A stretch of 6,106 nt of DNA from Thermoplasmata archaeon (GCA_021836665.1 JAKBHQ010000010.1:1-6106); one strand, 5' to 3'. Positions 1-6,106 are shown, counted from the first letter of the stretch. Numbers and translations: made by a program. The notes: generated by a model not told the origin, from the sequence alone.

Positions 1-872
1 ATCTGCTGTGAGTCCACAGGAGGATTGACAGTGTCAGCGCTACCTTGTGTTACCAAAATAGGAAGTGGCGGGGTAGAAAAGTAACTTCCGCCAAATGGGG
101 GAAATTCGGCTCCAGATAAGACCGCTACCGCCTTGACACCAGGTATCACGCAGCAGCTGTTGTATGCTGCGGCCAGCACGGTGTCTCCCCCATCGCTTTG
201 CCCCGCCAGTGCGACGCTGGAAAGATCTAGCATCCCGTGCAGCGACGAATTTCTAGTCAGCGCGATAGCAGTTAAATTTGCTAAAGCGGCTTTGATGTCT
301 TGCGGCTGGTTCAACAGATCTGACTCGTACAGGTCAGACTGAGCTTCATTATTCAAATTGACGTTGTGTTCCGTTAATCCAGTGAGTGAAGTCAAGGGGA
401 AGATCGGAGCGGCCACTATGAAGCCCGCCTGCACCCACCCTTGGATCAATGGATAATAATTCATCGGATTTTGATCAAAACCGTGAGCGAAAACTATCAC
501 CGGGTAAGGGCCATGGATGAGTGCTGTTTCAGCGTCGACTACCGGTCCAGTACCCGAAGTAATGGCTGGATAGAATATCTGAAGCGTGAAGCTCCTTACG
601 ACACACACAGCGTCGAGTGGCGGACAGATCGACCGTCCCGGCTCGGTGACCACGTCTTGATACAGACCCACTCCCAGCGGTCCGCTGGGATAGGTAGTTG
701 TCGTGGAAGTTGGTCTTGGCGCGGAAGTTGAGGTGGTGGTCTTCGCGTTGAGAGTCGACGAAGCGAAATCCTTCTTCGCAACGAAAAGAGCCGACGTACC
801 TACTACTACTGCGATAACCACAAGGGTGCGAATCAGTCGGGCGGTTCGACCTAGCCTCCTTGACCGAACCAC
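1..872 (-). CDS. Membrane-anchored or secreted alpha/beta hydrolase (dienelactone hydrolase / chlorophyllase-like), 3' end cut by window edge
   Basis: The frame is open for 290 codons from a GTG at 872-870 to the left edge, so the C-terminus is missing. The first 16 residues are rich in Arg (RSRRLGRTARLIR). A hydrophobic stretch follows at about residues 17-31 (LVVIAVVVGTSALFV), then a Ser/Thr/Pro-rich linker at about 38-64. This is the layout of a signal peptide or signal anchor that displays the enzyme outside the membrane; there is no lipobox Cys. The catalytic domain shows the beta-strand plus oxyanion-type motif PVIVFAHGF (124-132), the nucleophile elbow G224-Q-S226-D-G228, and a candidate acid Asp280 in QGSAD. 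The catalytic His would lie beyond the edge. Cys83, Cys90, Cys240 and Cys241 could form disulfides. The fold assignment is secure, but the substrate (ester, lipid or polyester) cannot be told. The GTG directly follows the rpiB stop, and GAGGTGA lies 8 nt upstream, which supports this start and translational coupling. Confidence 0.85.
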   Translation of the reverse strand, partial: MVRSRRLGRTARLIRTLVVIAVVVGTSALFVAKKDFASSTLNAKTTTSTSAPRPTSTTTTYPSGPLGVGLYQDVVTEPGRSICPPLDAVCVVRSFTLQIFYPAITSGTGPVVDAETALIHGPYPVIVFAHGFDQNPMNYYPLIQGWVQAGFIVAAPIFPLTSLTGLTEHNVNLNNEAQSDLYESDLLNQPQDIKAALANLTAIALTRNSSLHGMLDLSSVALAGQSDGGDTVLAAAYNSCCVIPGVKAVAVLSGAEFPPFGGSYFSTPPLPILVTQGSADTVNPPVDSQQ

Positions 873-1343
873 TCAGGCCGTCACCTCGTCTATGTCCTCA
901 CCGGACTCCAGCTTCGAAAGCATTTCCACTCGACGCGAATGCCTCCCTCCGTCGAAGCTAGACCCCAAGAAGGCGTCGACAATAGCTATGGCCAGTTCAG
1001 TTCCCAATAGACGAGCACCGAGCGATAAAACATTGGCGTCGTTATGTTGACGTGCTAACCGGGCAGATAGTTCGTTGTAGCATAAGGCCGCCCTTACGCC
1101 TTTGACCTTGTTAGCAGCTAACTGCTCGCCTTGCCCCGATCCCCCGAACACTATTGCAAAATCGGCCTTTTTGGCGACAACCGCCCTGGCCGCCGGAGCG
1201 CAATAACGCGGATAATCAACCGAGGTAGAGGCATCGTGGGTTCCAAAATCAATTACCTTCACGCCAAGGTCACCTAGGTGACCTTTGACGACTTCTTTTA
1301 GTTGGAAGCCAGCATGATCAGATCCGAGAGCAACAGTTGGCAT
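873..1343 (-). CDS. rpiB: Ribose-5-phosphate isomerase B (RpiB/LacAB family)
   Basis: This cytoplasmic enzyme interconverts ribose 5-phosphate and ribulose 5-phosphate in the non-oxidative pentose phosphate pathway. The 156-residue product has the usual family length. It starts with the strand and phosphate-loop motif VALGSDHAGFQLKE (Asp9, His10). It carries DYP at 43-45, GGSGQGEQLAANK at 67-79, RQHNDANVLSLGAR at 98-111, and GGRHSRRVE near the C-terminus. The E. coli-type catalytic Cys in CGTG is replaced by Gly67 (GGSG). Glu73 sits where the Mycobacterium tuberculosis enzyme is known to use Glu as the base, so this is the actinobacterial subtype. The frame is open upstream to 1493, but those 50 residues only overlap bpa and resemble no RpiB, so the ATG at 1343-1341 is the start. 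It lies 5 nt after the bpa stop and probably depends on coupling, because the upstream Shine-Dalgarno match is poor. Sugar-specific LacA/LacB or allose isomerase activity is a less likely alternative. Confidence 0.95.
   Translation of the reverse strand: MPTVALGSDHAGFQLKEVVKGHLGDLGVKVIDFGTHDASTSVDYPRYCAPAARAVVAKKADFAIVFGGSGQGEQLAANKVKGVRAALCYNELSARLARQHNDANVLSLGARLLGTELAIAIVDAFLGSSFDGGRHSRRVEMLSKLESGEDIDEVTA
881..887 (-). promoter_or_regulatory. Ribosome binding site for the hydrolase GTG start
   Basis: GAGGTGA on the minus strand lies within the last codons of rpiB, 8 nt before the GTG at 872. It matches the anti-Shine-Dalgarno sequence well and decides for the non-ATG start next to the rpiB stop. 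A second, stronger-looking AAGGAGG at 855-861 lies inside the hydrolase reading frame, with no usable start codon at normal spacing. Confidence 0.55.
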
Positions 1344-1348
1344 GAGGC

Positions 1349-1822
1349 CTACAGGTAGGTACCGGGACGTTGCTGGTCTTCCTGCGCCCCAGGCATCAGC
1401 TGCTTGTTTCGCATCTCTTCCAGTTGAGAGCGTGCGGCAAGCTGCTGAGCGAACAGAGTCGCCTGTATCCCATGGAAAAGACCCTCCAACCATCCCACAA
1501 GCTGCGCCTGGGCAATTCTTAGTTCCGATTCACTCGGGACATCGTCTCCAGCAAAAGGCAGGCTTACCCTCTTCAGCTCACTTGCAAGGTCGTCTGAAAG
1601 TCCAGAAGCGAGTTCCTCGATCGAACGTTGGTAGATCTCCTTCAACCTCGTTCGGGTCGTCTCGTCGGGATTAAACGACCTGACCTCTTCGAGGAGGCCC
1701 TTGATCATCGAGCCTATCCTAAGTACCTTGGCTGGCGACGATATCACTTCGGTCTCGCTGGCCTCCTCGCCAGGCGCGGGAATTACCTCGGCCGACTTGC
1801 TTTCCCCACTTACCCCGTCCAT
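1349..1822 (-). CDS. bpa: Bacterial proteasome activator Bpa/PafE
   Basis: Bpa is an ATP-independent activator of the actinobacterial 20S proteasome. In mycobacteria it forms a dodecameric ring that docks on the alpha-ring through a C-terminal GQYL motif and opens the gate for unfolded or damaged proteins. The 157-residue product has the family layout: a disordered acidic N-terminus (about 1-28), then PAKVLRIGSMIKGLLEEVR (30-48). The family's most conserved segment follows at about 96-130 (PSESELRIAQAQLVG, then WLEGLFHGIQATLFAQQ), before a flexible tail ending in GTYL. The terminal Tyr-Leu and the preceding Gly are kept, while Gln is replaced by Thr. An in-frame ATG at 1834 would add four residues, but it lacks a ribosome binding site. 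The ATG at 1822 has GGAGG 5 nt upstream and is preferred. It is probably first in a bpa-rpiB-hydrolase transcript, or second after the phosphodiesterase gene. prcBA is not in the window. Confidence 0.95.
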   Translation of the reverse strand: MDGVSGESKSAEVIPAPGEEASETEVISSPAKVLRIGSMIKGLLEEVRSFNPDETTRTRLKEIYQRSIEELASGLSDDLASELKRVSLPFAGDDVPSESELRIAQAQLVGWLEGLFHGIQATLFAQQLAARSQLEEMRNKQLMPGAQEDQQRPGTYL

Positions 1823-1827
1823 CGGGA

Positions 1828-1832
1828 CCTCC
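1828..1832 (-). promoter_or_regulatory. Ribosome binding site selecting the bpa start at 1822
   Basis: GGAGG on the minus strand lies 5 nt upstream of the ATG at 1822-1820. The alternative ATG at 1834-1832 overlaps this motif and has no purine-rich site of its own, so the shorter bpa product is favoured. Confidence 0.6.
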
Positions 1833-1872
1833 ATCTTTAGCTACCAAGAAATCTCTGTATGATCCATGACCT

Positions 1873-1893
1873 TTAGAGGGACATATTAGAGGG
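1873..1893 (-). repeat. Tandem 8-bp direct repeat upstream of bpa (candidate operator)
   Basis: CCCTCTAA occurs twice on the minus strand, at 1893-1886 and 1880-1873, separated by 5 nt (13-bp period). It lies in the 86-nt spacer between the phosphodiesterase gene and bpa, 51 nt before the bpa start. A 13-bp period is just over one helical turn, so it could bind a dimeric regulator, but chance is not excluded. No clear -35/-10 pair is visible around it. Confidence 0.35.
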
Positions 1894-1908
1894 CCCCAAC
1901 ATAAGCAC

Positions 1909-3123
1909 CTAGCCGATAGCGCACAAAAGTGGCACCTTTACTTCCTGAGCGCTTAGGCCACCATGCCTGCAGACAAGCTTAAATGGTCCGGTGTCGTCCG
2001 GATCAAAAAAAGAAACGGGCGAAGTCGCTATGAGGGCGACGTCACCGAGACGTCTTGAGACTTCCAGCGACATCTTCGGTCCCAGGATCTCCTGTTCTAT
2101 CACTTGATGCCTCGTCAGCACTCTACAGACCCCGGCGAAGGTCTCCTCAAGCTCCTTAGCCGCCTCTTCTAAGCTACCCGAACGTAAGTGCAACCAACGA
2201 AAGCGACCCTCACCACTTTGAAAGCTGACTTGAGATTGCACAGTATCAGGTATCGCCAGCGGCTCGTCCAAAACCTCCACCTGCCCGTGATCTGCCGTCA
2301 CCAAAAGTCCGGCGCCCTTTGGCAGGGCTTCAGTAATCCTCTTAATCATGAAGTCTAGGTAGATAAGCTCTTCAAGATAGCGATCCCCAAGGCCGAACTC
2401 ATGGGCAGTCGAGTCAATTCCTTCGTAGTACGCGTAGATAAACTTCTCACCATTGGCGAGTAACTCCTTTATCCATGAACCGATTCCACTCTGGGTCCGC
2501 CAAGAGGAGTTTCTGGAAGAACGGAGGTGTGCAAGTGAAAACTCAGACTTCTCTAATCCAGATTTAGTCACCACTGCCGGGTGGAGGCCAAAAAAAGGTT
2601 CAACCGGTGCGATCCTATAGGGATTCACGTCCATCGAAACCTTCTTGCCTCCGGTTGACCACCTCAGAGTATTCATCACACTTCTAGGACCAACACGCAT
2701 CCTGTATCCAACTAGGCCGTGCAGGGATGGCGGTAAACCGGTCGTAATCGAAGTCAATGCACTCGCTGTTGTCGTCGGAGCTACCGAATCTATGGAGATT
2801 CTCTTTAGCGAACCCAACATCTCCAAGTCGGAAAGATGAGCTTCAAGCTGCGAAGAGCCTAGACCATCTACAACAAAAACGACCAATTGGTCTACGCCAT
2901 CAAGTTCCGAAAAAAGCCAATTCGAATCACTTGGATCGGTCGATCCAGCCCGAATGACCTCCCGTCGAAAGCGATCCGGCGCAGGAATAGACCCTCTGTG
3001 TCCACTTTGGGCAAGCCTATATACGACCGCCGGAAGCAGATTCGAGAGGCATGCTCCGGAATAGTCAGGCACGCACCATTCGCTCATCGGATCTCTATCG
3101 GTCTCTACCATATGAGATAACAT
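1909..3123 (-). CDS. Type I phosphodiesterase / nucleotide pyrophosphatase family protein (alkaline phosphatase superfamily)
   Basis: This is a two-metal hydrolase acting on phosphodiester, phosphomonoester or pyrophosphate bonds; the substrate is unknown. The 404-residue product carries the full metal-site set in order. VVFVVDGLG supplies Asp86. PTTTASALTSITTG (116-129) supplies a Thr nucleophile, probably Thr119 by position relative to the PTKTF motif of known family members. YYEGIDSTAHEFG supplies Asp237 and His241, LLVTADHG supplies Asp278 and His279, and CRHGG supplies His387. GLPPSLHGLVGY follows the nucleophile, as is typical of the family. No signal peptide or membrane helix is seen, so it is probably cytoplasmic or peripheral, unlike many exported relatives. 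The start is uncertain: in-frame ATGs lie at 3123, 3111 and 3087, none with a strong Shine-Dalgarno. Conserved-looking sequence begins soon after the third (VPDYSGACLSNLLP), so 3087 is a reasonable alternative. The gene is preceded by a long gap and followed by bpa after 86 nt. Confidence 0.88.
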   Translation of the reverse strand: MLSHMVETDRDPMSEWCVPDYSGACLSNLLPAVVYRLAQSGHRGSIPAPDRFRREVIRAGSTDPSDSNWLFSELDGVDQLVVFVVDGLGSSQLEAHLSDLEMLGSLKRISIDSVAPTTTASALTSITTGLPPSLHGLVGYRMRVGPRSVMNTLRWSTGGKKVSMDVNPYRIAPVEPFFGLHPAVVTKSGLEKSEFSLAHLRSSRNSSWRTQSGIGSWIKELLANGEKFIYAYYEGIDSTAHEFGLGDRYLEELIYLDFMIKRITEALPKGAGLLVTADHGQVEVLDEPLAIPDTVQSQVSFQSGEGRFRWLHLRSGSLEEAAKELEETFAGVCRVLTRHQVIEQEILGPKMSLEVSRRLGDVALIATSPVSFFDPDDTGPFKLVCRHGGLSAQEVKVPLLCAIG

Positions 3124-3170
3124 AACACCGATACGCCCAGTAACACTTAAGCGGCTATCGAACTAGCTCA

Positions 3171-3200
3171 TAACTAGGCCATACCTGCCCACTAAGTCAA
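3171..3200 (-). promoter_or_regulatory. Weak candidate promoter for the phosphodiesterase gene
   Basis: On the minus strand, TTGACT (3200-3195) resembles a -35 box. It is followed after 18 nt by TAGTTA (3176-3171), a poor -10 match of about two of six bases. A transcript from here would have a leader of roughly 40 nt. The -35 element is the only good part, so this call is tentative. Confidence 0.22.
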
Positions 3201-3572
3201 CCAGCGATATGGGTCAAATTAGCCGGGGGATAAATAGATACCCAAGAGCTAGCATCATCACTTATAGCTGCGGTTACCACAAGATGATCGATAGTCATCA
3301 CTCACGTGACTTGACGTCGTTGGTTCTTCGCCTATTTTTGGATTCGACTTTCACGGCCTTACTGCTGGCCCGTTATTGCAGGTGGGCATTACTGCCACTA
3401 CTACAACATCGGGTCAATTTATACTTTTTGCCGGAATCCCTTCTCCCGAAGCAGTTGGTCGAGCCATCTATCGGAGCGCCGGTATCGGCCAGACCAGCAC
3501 TGGCATAACCCTTTTACCACTGAGGTTCTTAGTTGCGGTTCTTGTCCCAATCCAGCTCGACATCGGTAACCA

Positions 3573-3606
3573 CACCGACCAAGTTGTTTCGTCAGTTTGG
3601 TCGGTG
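3573..3606. repeat. Perfect 10-bp inverted repeat with 14-nt loop
   Basis: CACCGACCAA at 3573-3582 is the exact reverse complement of TTGGTCGGTG at 3597-3606. The arms can form a stable hairpin in RNA from either strand. Neither strand has a T-tract immediately after the hairpin. On the plus strand an A-rich run (AAGAAAAAAG, 3611-3620) follows instead. It is therefore not a standard intrinsic terminator. It could be a protein-binding site, an RNA-processing hairpin, or part of an unrecognised small RNA. Confidence 0.6.
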
Positions 3607-3857
3607 CGATAAGAAAAAAGACGCATTCGTGGTAGTTCTGGTTCGATGCAAACCTGCGGTCAAAAACGGCAAATGTTGTTCGGGATCTATTCGCCTTGGT
3701 GGTGCGTAGGGGACAAAATATTTTAATCCAACCCTTCTCTCTTCGTCTTGAGACCTTTACCGACGATTTCCTGCCTGGAAGAAGGACTTGCCGGCTCAGA
3801 TAGAAGTAGCCATTCACTGTCCAGTAGAAGGCCTAGCCTCACGCGTAGAGTAAATTC

Positions 3858-3882
3858 AAAAACTTCGAAAGCAGCCACTTTC
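3858..3882 (-). terminator. Weak candidate intrinsic terminator downstream of hypF
   Basis: About 40 nt after the hypF stop, minus-strand GAAAG and CTTTC (3882-3867) can form a 5-bp stem, 6 bp with a T-G wobble. The sequence GAAG and then TTTTT (3862-3858) follow. The stem is short and AT-rich and the T-tract is offset by 4 nt, so activity is uncertain. Its position fits the end of a hypF transcript. Confidence 0.3.
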
Positions 3883-3921
3883 TAAGCCCATACAAAAGGC
3901 CATGCGAGACCAGATCCCCGC

Positions 3922-6106
3922 TTACCCTTTTCTTGCAAAAGCGCAAATGGCAGCTTGGCCTAGGGAAATACCTTCATCGTTACATGAAACTCGCGTATTT
4001 TTGAGCACGGTTAGCCCTTCGGAACCCAAGGCATCAGTTACCAGTCCCAATAAAGTCTGGTTTACAAATACCCCGCCTGAAATGACGACGGTGGCTAGTG
4101 AGTGCTCATTAGCCAATCGAATTGCATTTCCTGATATGGCTTCGGCCAGACCGCGGTGGAATTTCAGGGAAATGAGCCCTTGTTCGACTCCAGCGATTCG
4201 ATCCTGGATCGCCATGGAAAGCGCTGGCCTTGTGAGAATGACGCCGGACGACAGGGGAAACTCATAGCCGACTAGCCTTGAGACCTGCAGCGAGGTCATT
4301 CGCCTAAGGCTGTCGCGTGCCTTCGCCTCAAGCCACATTGCCGCTTGACCTTCGAAGCTTACCTCGCCCACAAAGCCGCATATCGCAGCAAACGCGTCGA
4401 ATACCCTCCCGGCCGAGGTCGATTTGATAGCAAATCCGCTAGCCATTCTCAAGGAGGAAATTCTGGACAGTAGATCCATGTCAAAGTCAAATATCCCTGA
4501 AGCCAATAGGTTCCAACTGTCATCTTCGGCTATCCCCGCCAAGGCCTGCAGCGGCCGCTTTGCCGACGCTTCACCGCCCAACAGCAGAAATGGCTCCAAG
4601 GACGAAACCCGATCGAAACCCGTAGCTACCGAACCGACAAAGAACTCTCCTCCCCAAATAGACGAGTCATCACCGTAACCTGTCCCGTCAAACGCAATCC
4701 CCACAACCTTGGCATCCAGTAGACCCTTTTCCAAGAGAACTGAGGCTACGTGAGCGCGATGATGTTGTACGAGGTAGACCTCTTGCGCACCAAACTTCTC
4801 ACGATATCTCTCCGCCAGTTGTGTCGAAAAGTATCCAGGATGCATGTCGGCGCAGATTTGCAGCTTTTCGGAACTGACCCGATAGATCTCAAAAAGATCT
4901 CTTACCGCGGACTCATGAGCTTGCTGCACTTCATAATAGGCCAAATCACCTAGGTATGGAGATGTAACTACGTTGGATCCTGAAACTAGCGTTACCGAAG
5001 ATTTGAGGTCGGCACCACAAGCCAATATCTCGCCGTCACACTCAAGTTTGGCCACAAAAGATGGAGCGTAACCCCTCGATCGTCTGAGGAAGGACACGCC
5101 CAGGTCATTGCAGACCAAAACAGAATCATCCAGTCTGCGGGCTATTGGTCGCTCCCCTTCCAGGAATGCATCCGCAATACCAGCAAGATTTAAAAGTGCT
5201 TCTTGCTCGTCCTTGTAGATTGGCTCTGACGATCGATTACCGCTAGTCATCACCAATACCTCAGGGCAGCCCATGTCAAAAAGAAGATGCTGAATCGGGG
5301 TATTCGCCAACATCACCCCTATAAGTTCCGTATCTGGAGCCACTCCAACAAATTCGCTCTTCTTCTGCAATAGGACTATCGGAGCACTACCGGATGAAAT
5401 TAGATCATCAGACTTGCTATCTGAAACACCTACTTTGCGGACTTGCGCCAGATCGGCCACCATGACGGCGAAGGCTTTTTCTTTCCTGAATTTCCTATCT
5501 CGTAGAAGGCGAACCGCCTCTGGATTTGCTGCGTCACAGGCCAGGTGATAGCCGCCTAGGCCCTTTATAGCCACAATTTGGCCTACGCTCAGTGCGTGCA
5601 CTGTCATAGCTAACGCGTCTATTCCACGAGCCATCACCTGCGAAAAGCCATCACCGTTCGAATTAGTTCTAAATCCGATGCTGGGTCCACAATCCCAACA
5701 TGCAGTAGGTTCTGCGTGAAAGCGTCTATTCCCAGGATCTTGATACTCCAATCGGCACGAATCACACATTGGCCACCCCACCATGGTGGTGTTTGCTCGA
5801 TCGTATGGCAGCCTCTCGATGACCGAATACCTAGGTCCACAGTTCGTGCAATTTATATACGGATATCGAAACCTGCGATCCGATGGATCTCGCATTTCGG
5901 CTAGGCAATCTGGACAAGTAGCAAGGTCTACGGATATCTCAACAGACGCAGTGCCAGAGATTGCGGAATCGAGTACTGAGAAACCTGAAACCCGCTTGGT
6001 CACGACCTCGCTTATGGAAACATCCGCAACCCTCGCAGCCGGTGGCAGGTCGGAAAGCAACCACGCAACGTTCGAATCTACGCTATCGATGCCTACCTCG
6101 AGGTAA
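3922..6106 (-). CDS. hypF: Carbamoyltransferase HypF, [NiFe]-hydrogenase maturation (N-terminus cut by window edge)
   Basis: HypF uses carbamoyl phosphate and ATP to carbamoylate the C-terminal Cys of HypE, which dehydrates the group to the CN ligands of the [NiFe] active site. The frame is open through the right edge: 727 codons are visible, against about 750-770 for the family. Upstream of a TTG at 6060 the translation still reads YLEVGIDSVDSNVAW, which matches the end of the acylphosphatase domain, so that TTG is not the start. The missing part would hold the VQGVGFRP motif. Counting from the TTG codon, two zinc fingers follow: Cys49/52 with 71/74, and Cys99/102 with 121/124, each CX2C-X18-CX2C. 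The YrdC-like domain spans about 135-335 (KGLGGYHLACDA, MTSGN, RRSRGYAP). The Kae1-like domain spans about 345-710: CGADLKSS, the metal-binding VQHHRAH at 431-437, FDGTGYGDD, SAGRVFDAFAA, SGGVFVN and DEGISLGQA. All visible motifs are intact, so the enzyme should be functional. No other hyp gene follows it downstream. Confidence 0.97.
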   Translation of the reverse strand, partial: YLEVGIDSVDSNVAWLLSDLPPAARVADVSISEVVTKRVSGFSVLDSAISGTASVEISVDLATCPDCLAEMRDPSDRRFRYPYINCTNCGPRYSVIERLPYDRANTTMVGWPMCDSCRLEYQDPGNRRFHAEPTACWDCGPSIGFRTNSNGDGFSQVMARGIDALAMTVHALSVGQIVAIKGLGGYHLACDAANPEAVRLLRDRKFRKEKAFAVMVADLAQVRKVGVSDSKSDDLISSGSAPIVLLQKKSEFVGVAPDTELIGVMLANTPIQHLLFDMGCPEVLVMTSGNRSSEPIYKDEQEALLNLAGIADAFLEGERPIARRLDDSVLVCNDLGVSFLRRSRGYAPSFVAKLECDGEILACGADLKSSVTLVSGSNVVTSPYLGDLAYYEVQQAHESAVRDLFEIYRVSSEKLQICADMHPGYFSTQLAERYREKFGAQEVYLVQHHRAHVASVLLEKGLLDAKVVGIAFDGTGYGDDSSIWGGEFFVGSVATGFDRVSSLEPFLLLGGEASAKRPLQALAGIAEDDSWNLLASGIFDFDMDLLSRISSLRMASGFAIKSTSAGRVFDAFAAICGFVGEVSFEGQAAMWLEAKARDSLRRMTSLQVSRLVGYEFPLSSGVILTRPALSMAIQDRIAGVEQGLISLKFHRGLAEAISGNAIRLANEHSLATVVISGGVFVNQTLLGLVTDALGSEGLTVLKNTRVSCNDEGISLGQAAICAFARKG

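Larger units (their letters stand above)
3124..3921. other. Intergenic region of about 800 bp with no convincing gene
   Basis: This stretch lies between the hypF stop and the start of the phosphodiesterase gene. Several short frames overlap on both strands: minus 3817-3419 is Arg/Cys-rich, and plus 3209-3508 and 3310-3612 are also open. None has a recognisable motif together with a ribosome binding site. No tRNA or rRNA pattern was recognised. It contains a weak candidate terminator for hypF (3858-3882), a perfect 10-bp inverted repeat (3573-3606) and a weak candidate promoter for the downstream gene (3171-3200). It could be a decayed gene, an unrecognised RNA, or a long regulatory spacer. 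Confidence 0.6.

Noticed and set aside
596..781. Minus-strand 61-codon open frame
   Set aside because: It lies out of frame inside the hydrolase coding sequence and is Arg/Pro-rich with no motif.
855..861. AAGGAGG as the ribosome binding site of the hydrolase
   Set aside because: No ATG, GTG or TTG lies at a normal distance after it in any frame; the GTG at 872 with GAGGTGA upstream fits better.
703..1050. Plus-strand 115-codon open frame
   Set aside because: It lies opposite the start of the hydrolase and the end of rpiB, both well supported; the translation has no motif.
1344..1493. 50-residue N-terminal extension of RpiB
   Set aside because: It lies entirely within bpa in another frame and does not resemble any RpiB; the family begins at the ATG at 1343.
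3209..3508. 99-codon plus-strand open frame starting with ATG
   Set aside because: It has no Shine-Dalgarno and no recognisable domain, and its composition looks random (His, Arg and Leu-rich).
3419..3817. 132-codon minus-strand open frame in the gap between hypF and the phosphodiesterase gene
   Set aside because: The product is Arg/Lys/Cys-rich with no motif, overlaps open frames on the other strand, and has no clear ribosome binding site.
3902..4267. Plus-strand 121-codon open frame
   Set aside because: It lies almost wholly opposite the hypF 3' end, whose protein motifs are unambiguous.
6058..6060. TTG as the start codon of hypF
   Set aside because: The frame stays open to the window edge, and the upstream residues match the end of the acylphosphatase domain, so the real start lies beyond the window.

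Overview
All supported genes in this window lie on the minus strand, so it is best read from right to left. The organism is most likely an actinobacterium. The clearest marker is a bacterial proteasome activator (bpa/pafE), a family restricted to proteasome-bearing actinobacteria and close relatives. The ribose-5-phosphate isomerase B also has a mycobacterial-type active site. Base composition looks near half G+C by eye, low for the phylum. This would fit moderate-GC acidophilic Acidimicrobiia such as Acidithrix or Ferrimicrobium relatives, but that placement is inference only.

Layout from right to left: (1) 6106-3922, hypF, the carbamoyltransferase that starts CN-ligand synthesis for [NiFe] hydrogenases; its N-terminus is cut off by the window edge. 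(2) 3921-3124, about 800 bp with no convincing gene; it holds a weak candidate terminator after hypF, a perfect 10-bp inverted repeat and a weak candidate promoter. (3) 3123-1909, a type I phosphodiesterase / nucleotide pyrophosphatase family enzyme with its metal-site motifs intact. (4) 1908-1823, a short spacer with a tandem 8-bp direct repeat. (5) 1822-1349, bpa. (6) 1343-873, rpiB. (7) 872-1, the first 290 residues of a membrane-anchored or secreted alpha/beta hydrolase, running off the left edge.

bpa, rpiB and the hydrolase form a tight cluster: 5 nt separate bpa from rpiB, and the rpiB stop TGA is directly followed by the hydrolase GTG. They are probably co-transcribed and translationally coupled. 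The phosphodiesterase may belong to the same transcript, with an 86-nt gap. No shared pathway for these four genes is evident: they cover proteasome control, pentose phosphate metabolism, and two hydrolases of unknown substrate. hypF looks like a separate unit that implies a [NiFe] hydrogenase elsewhere in the genome.

I found no RNA genes, CRISPR array, insertion sequence or attachment site. Nothing here amounts to a clearly new system. The points most worth following up are the bpa-rpiB-hydrolase coupling, the repeat ahead of bpa, and the unexplained 800-bp gap.
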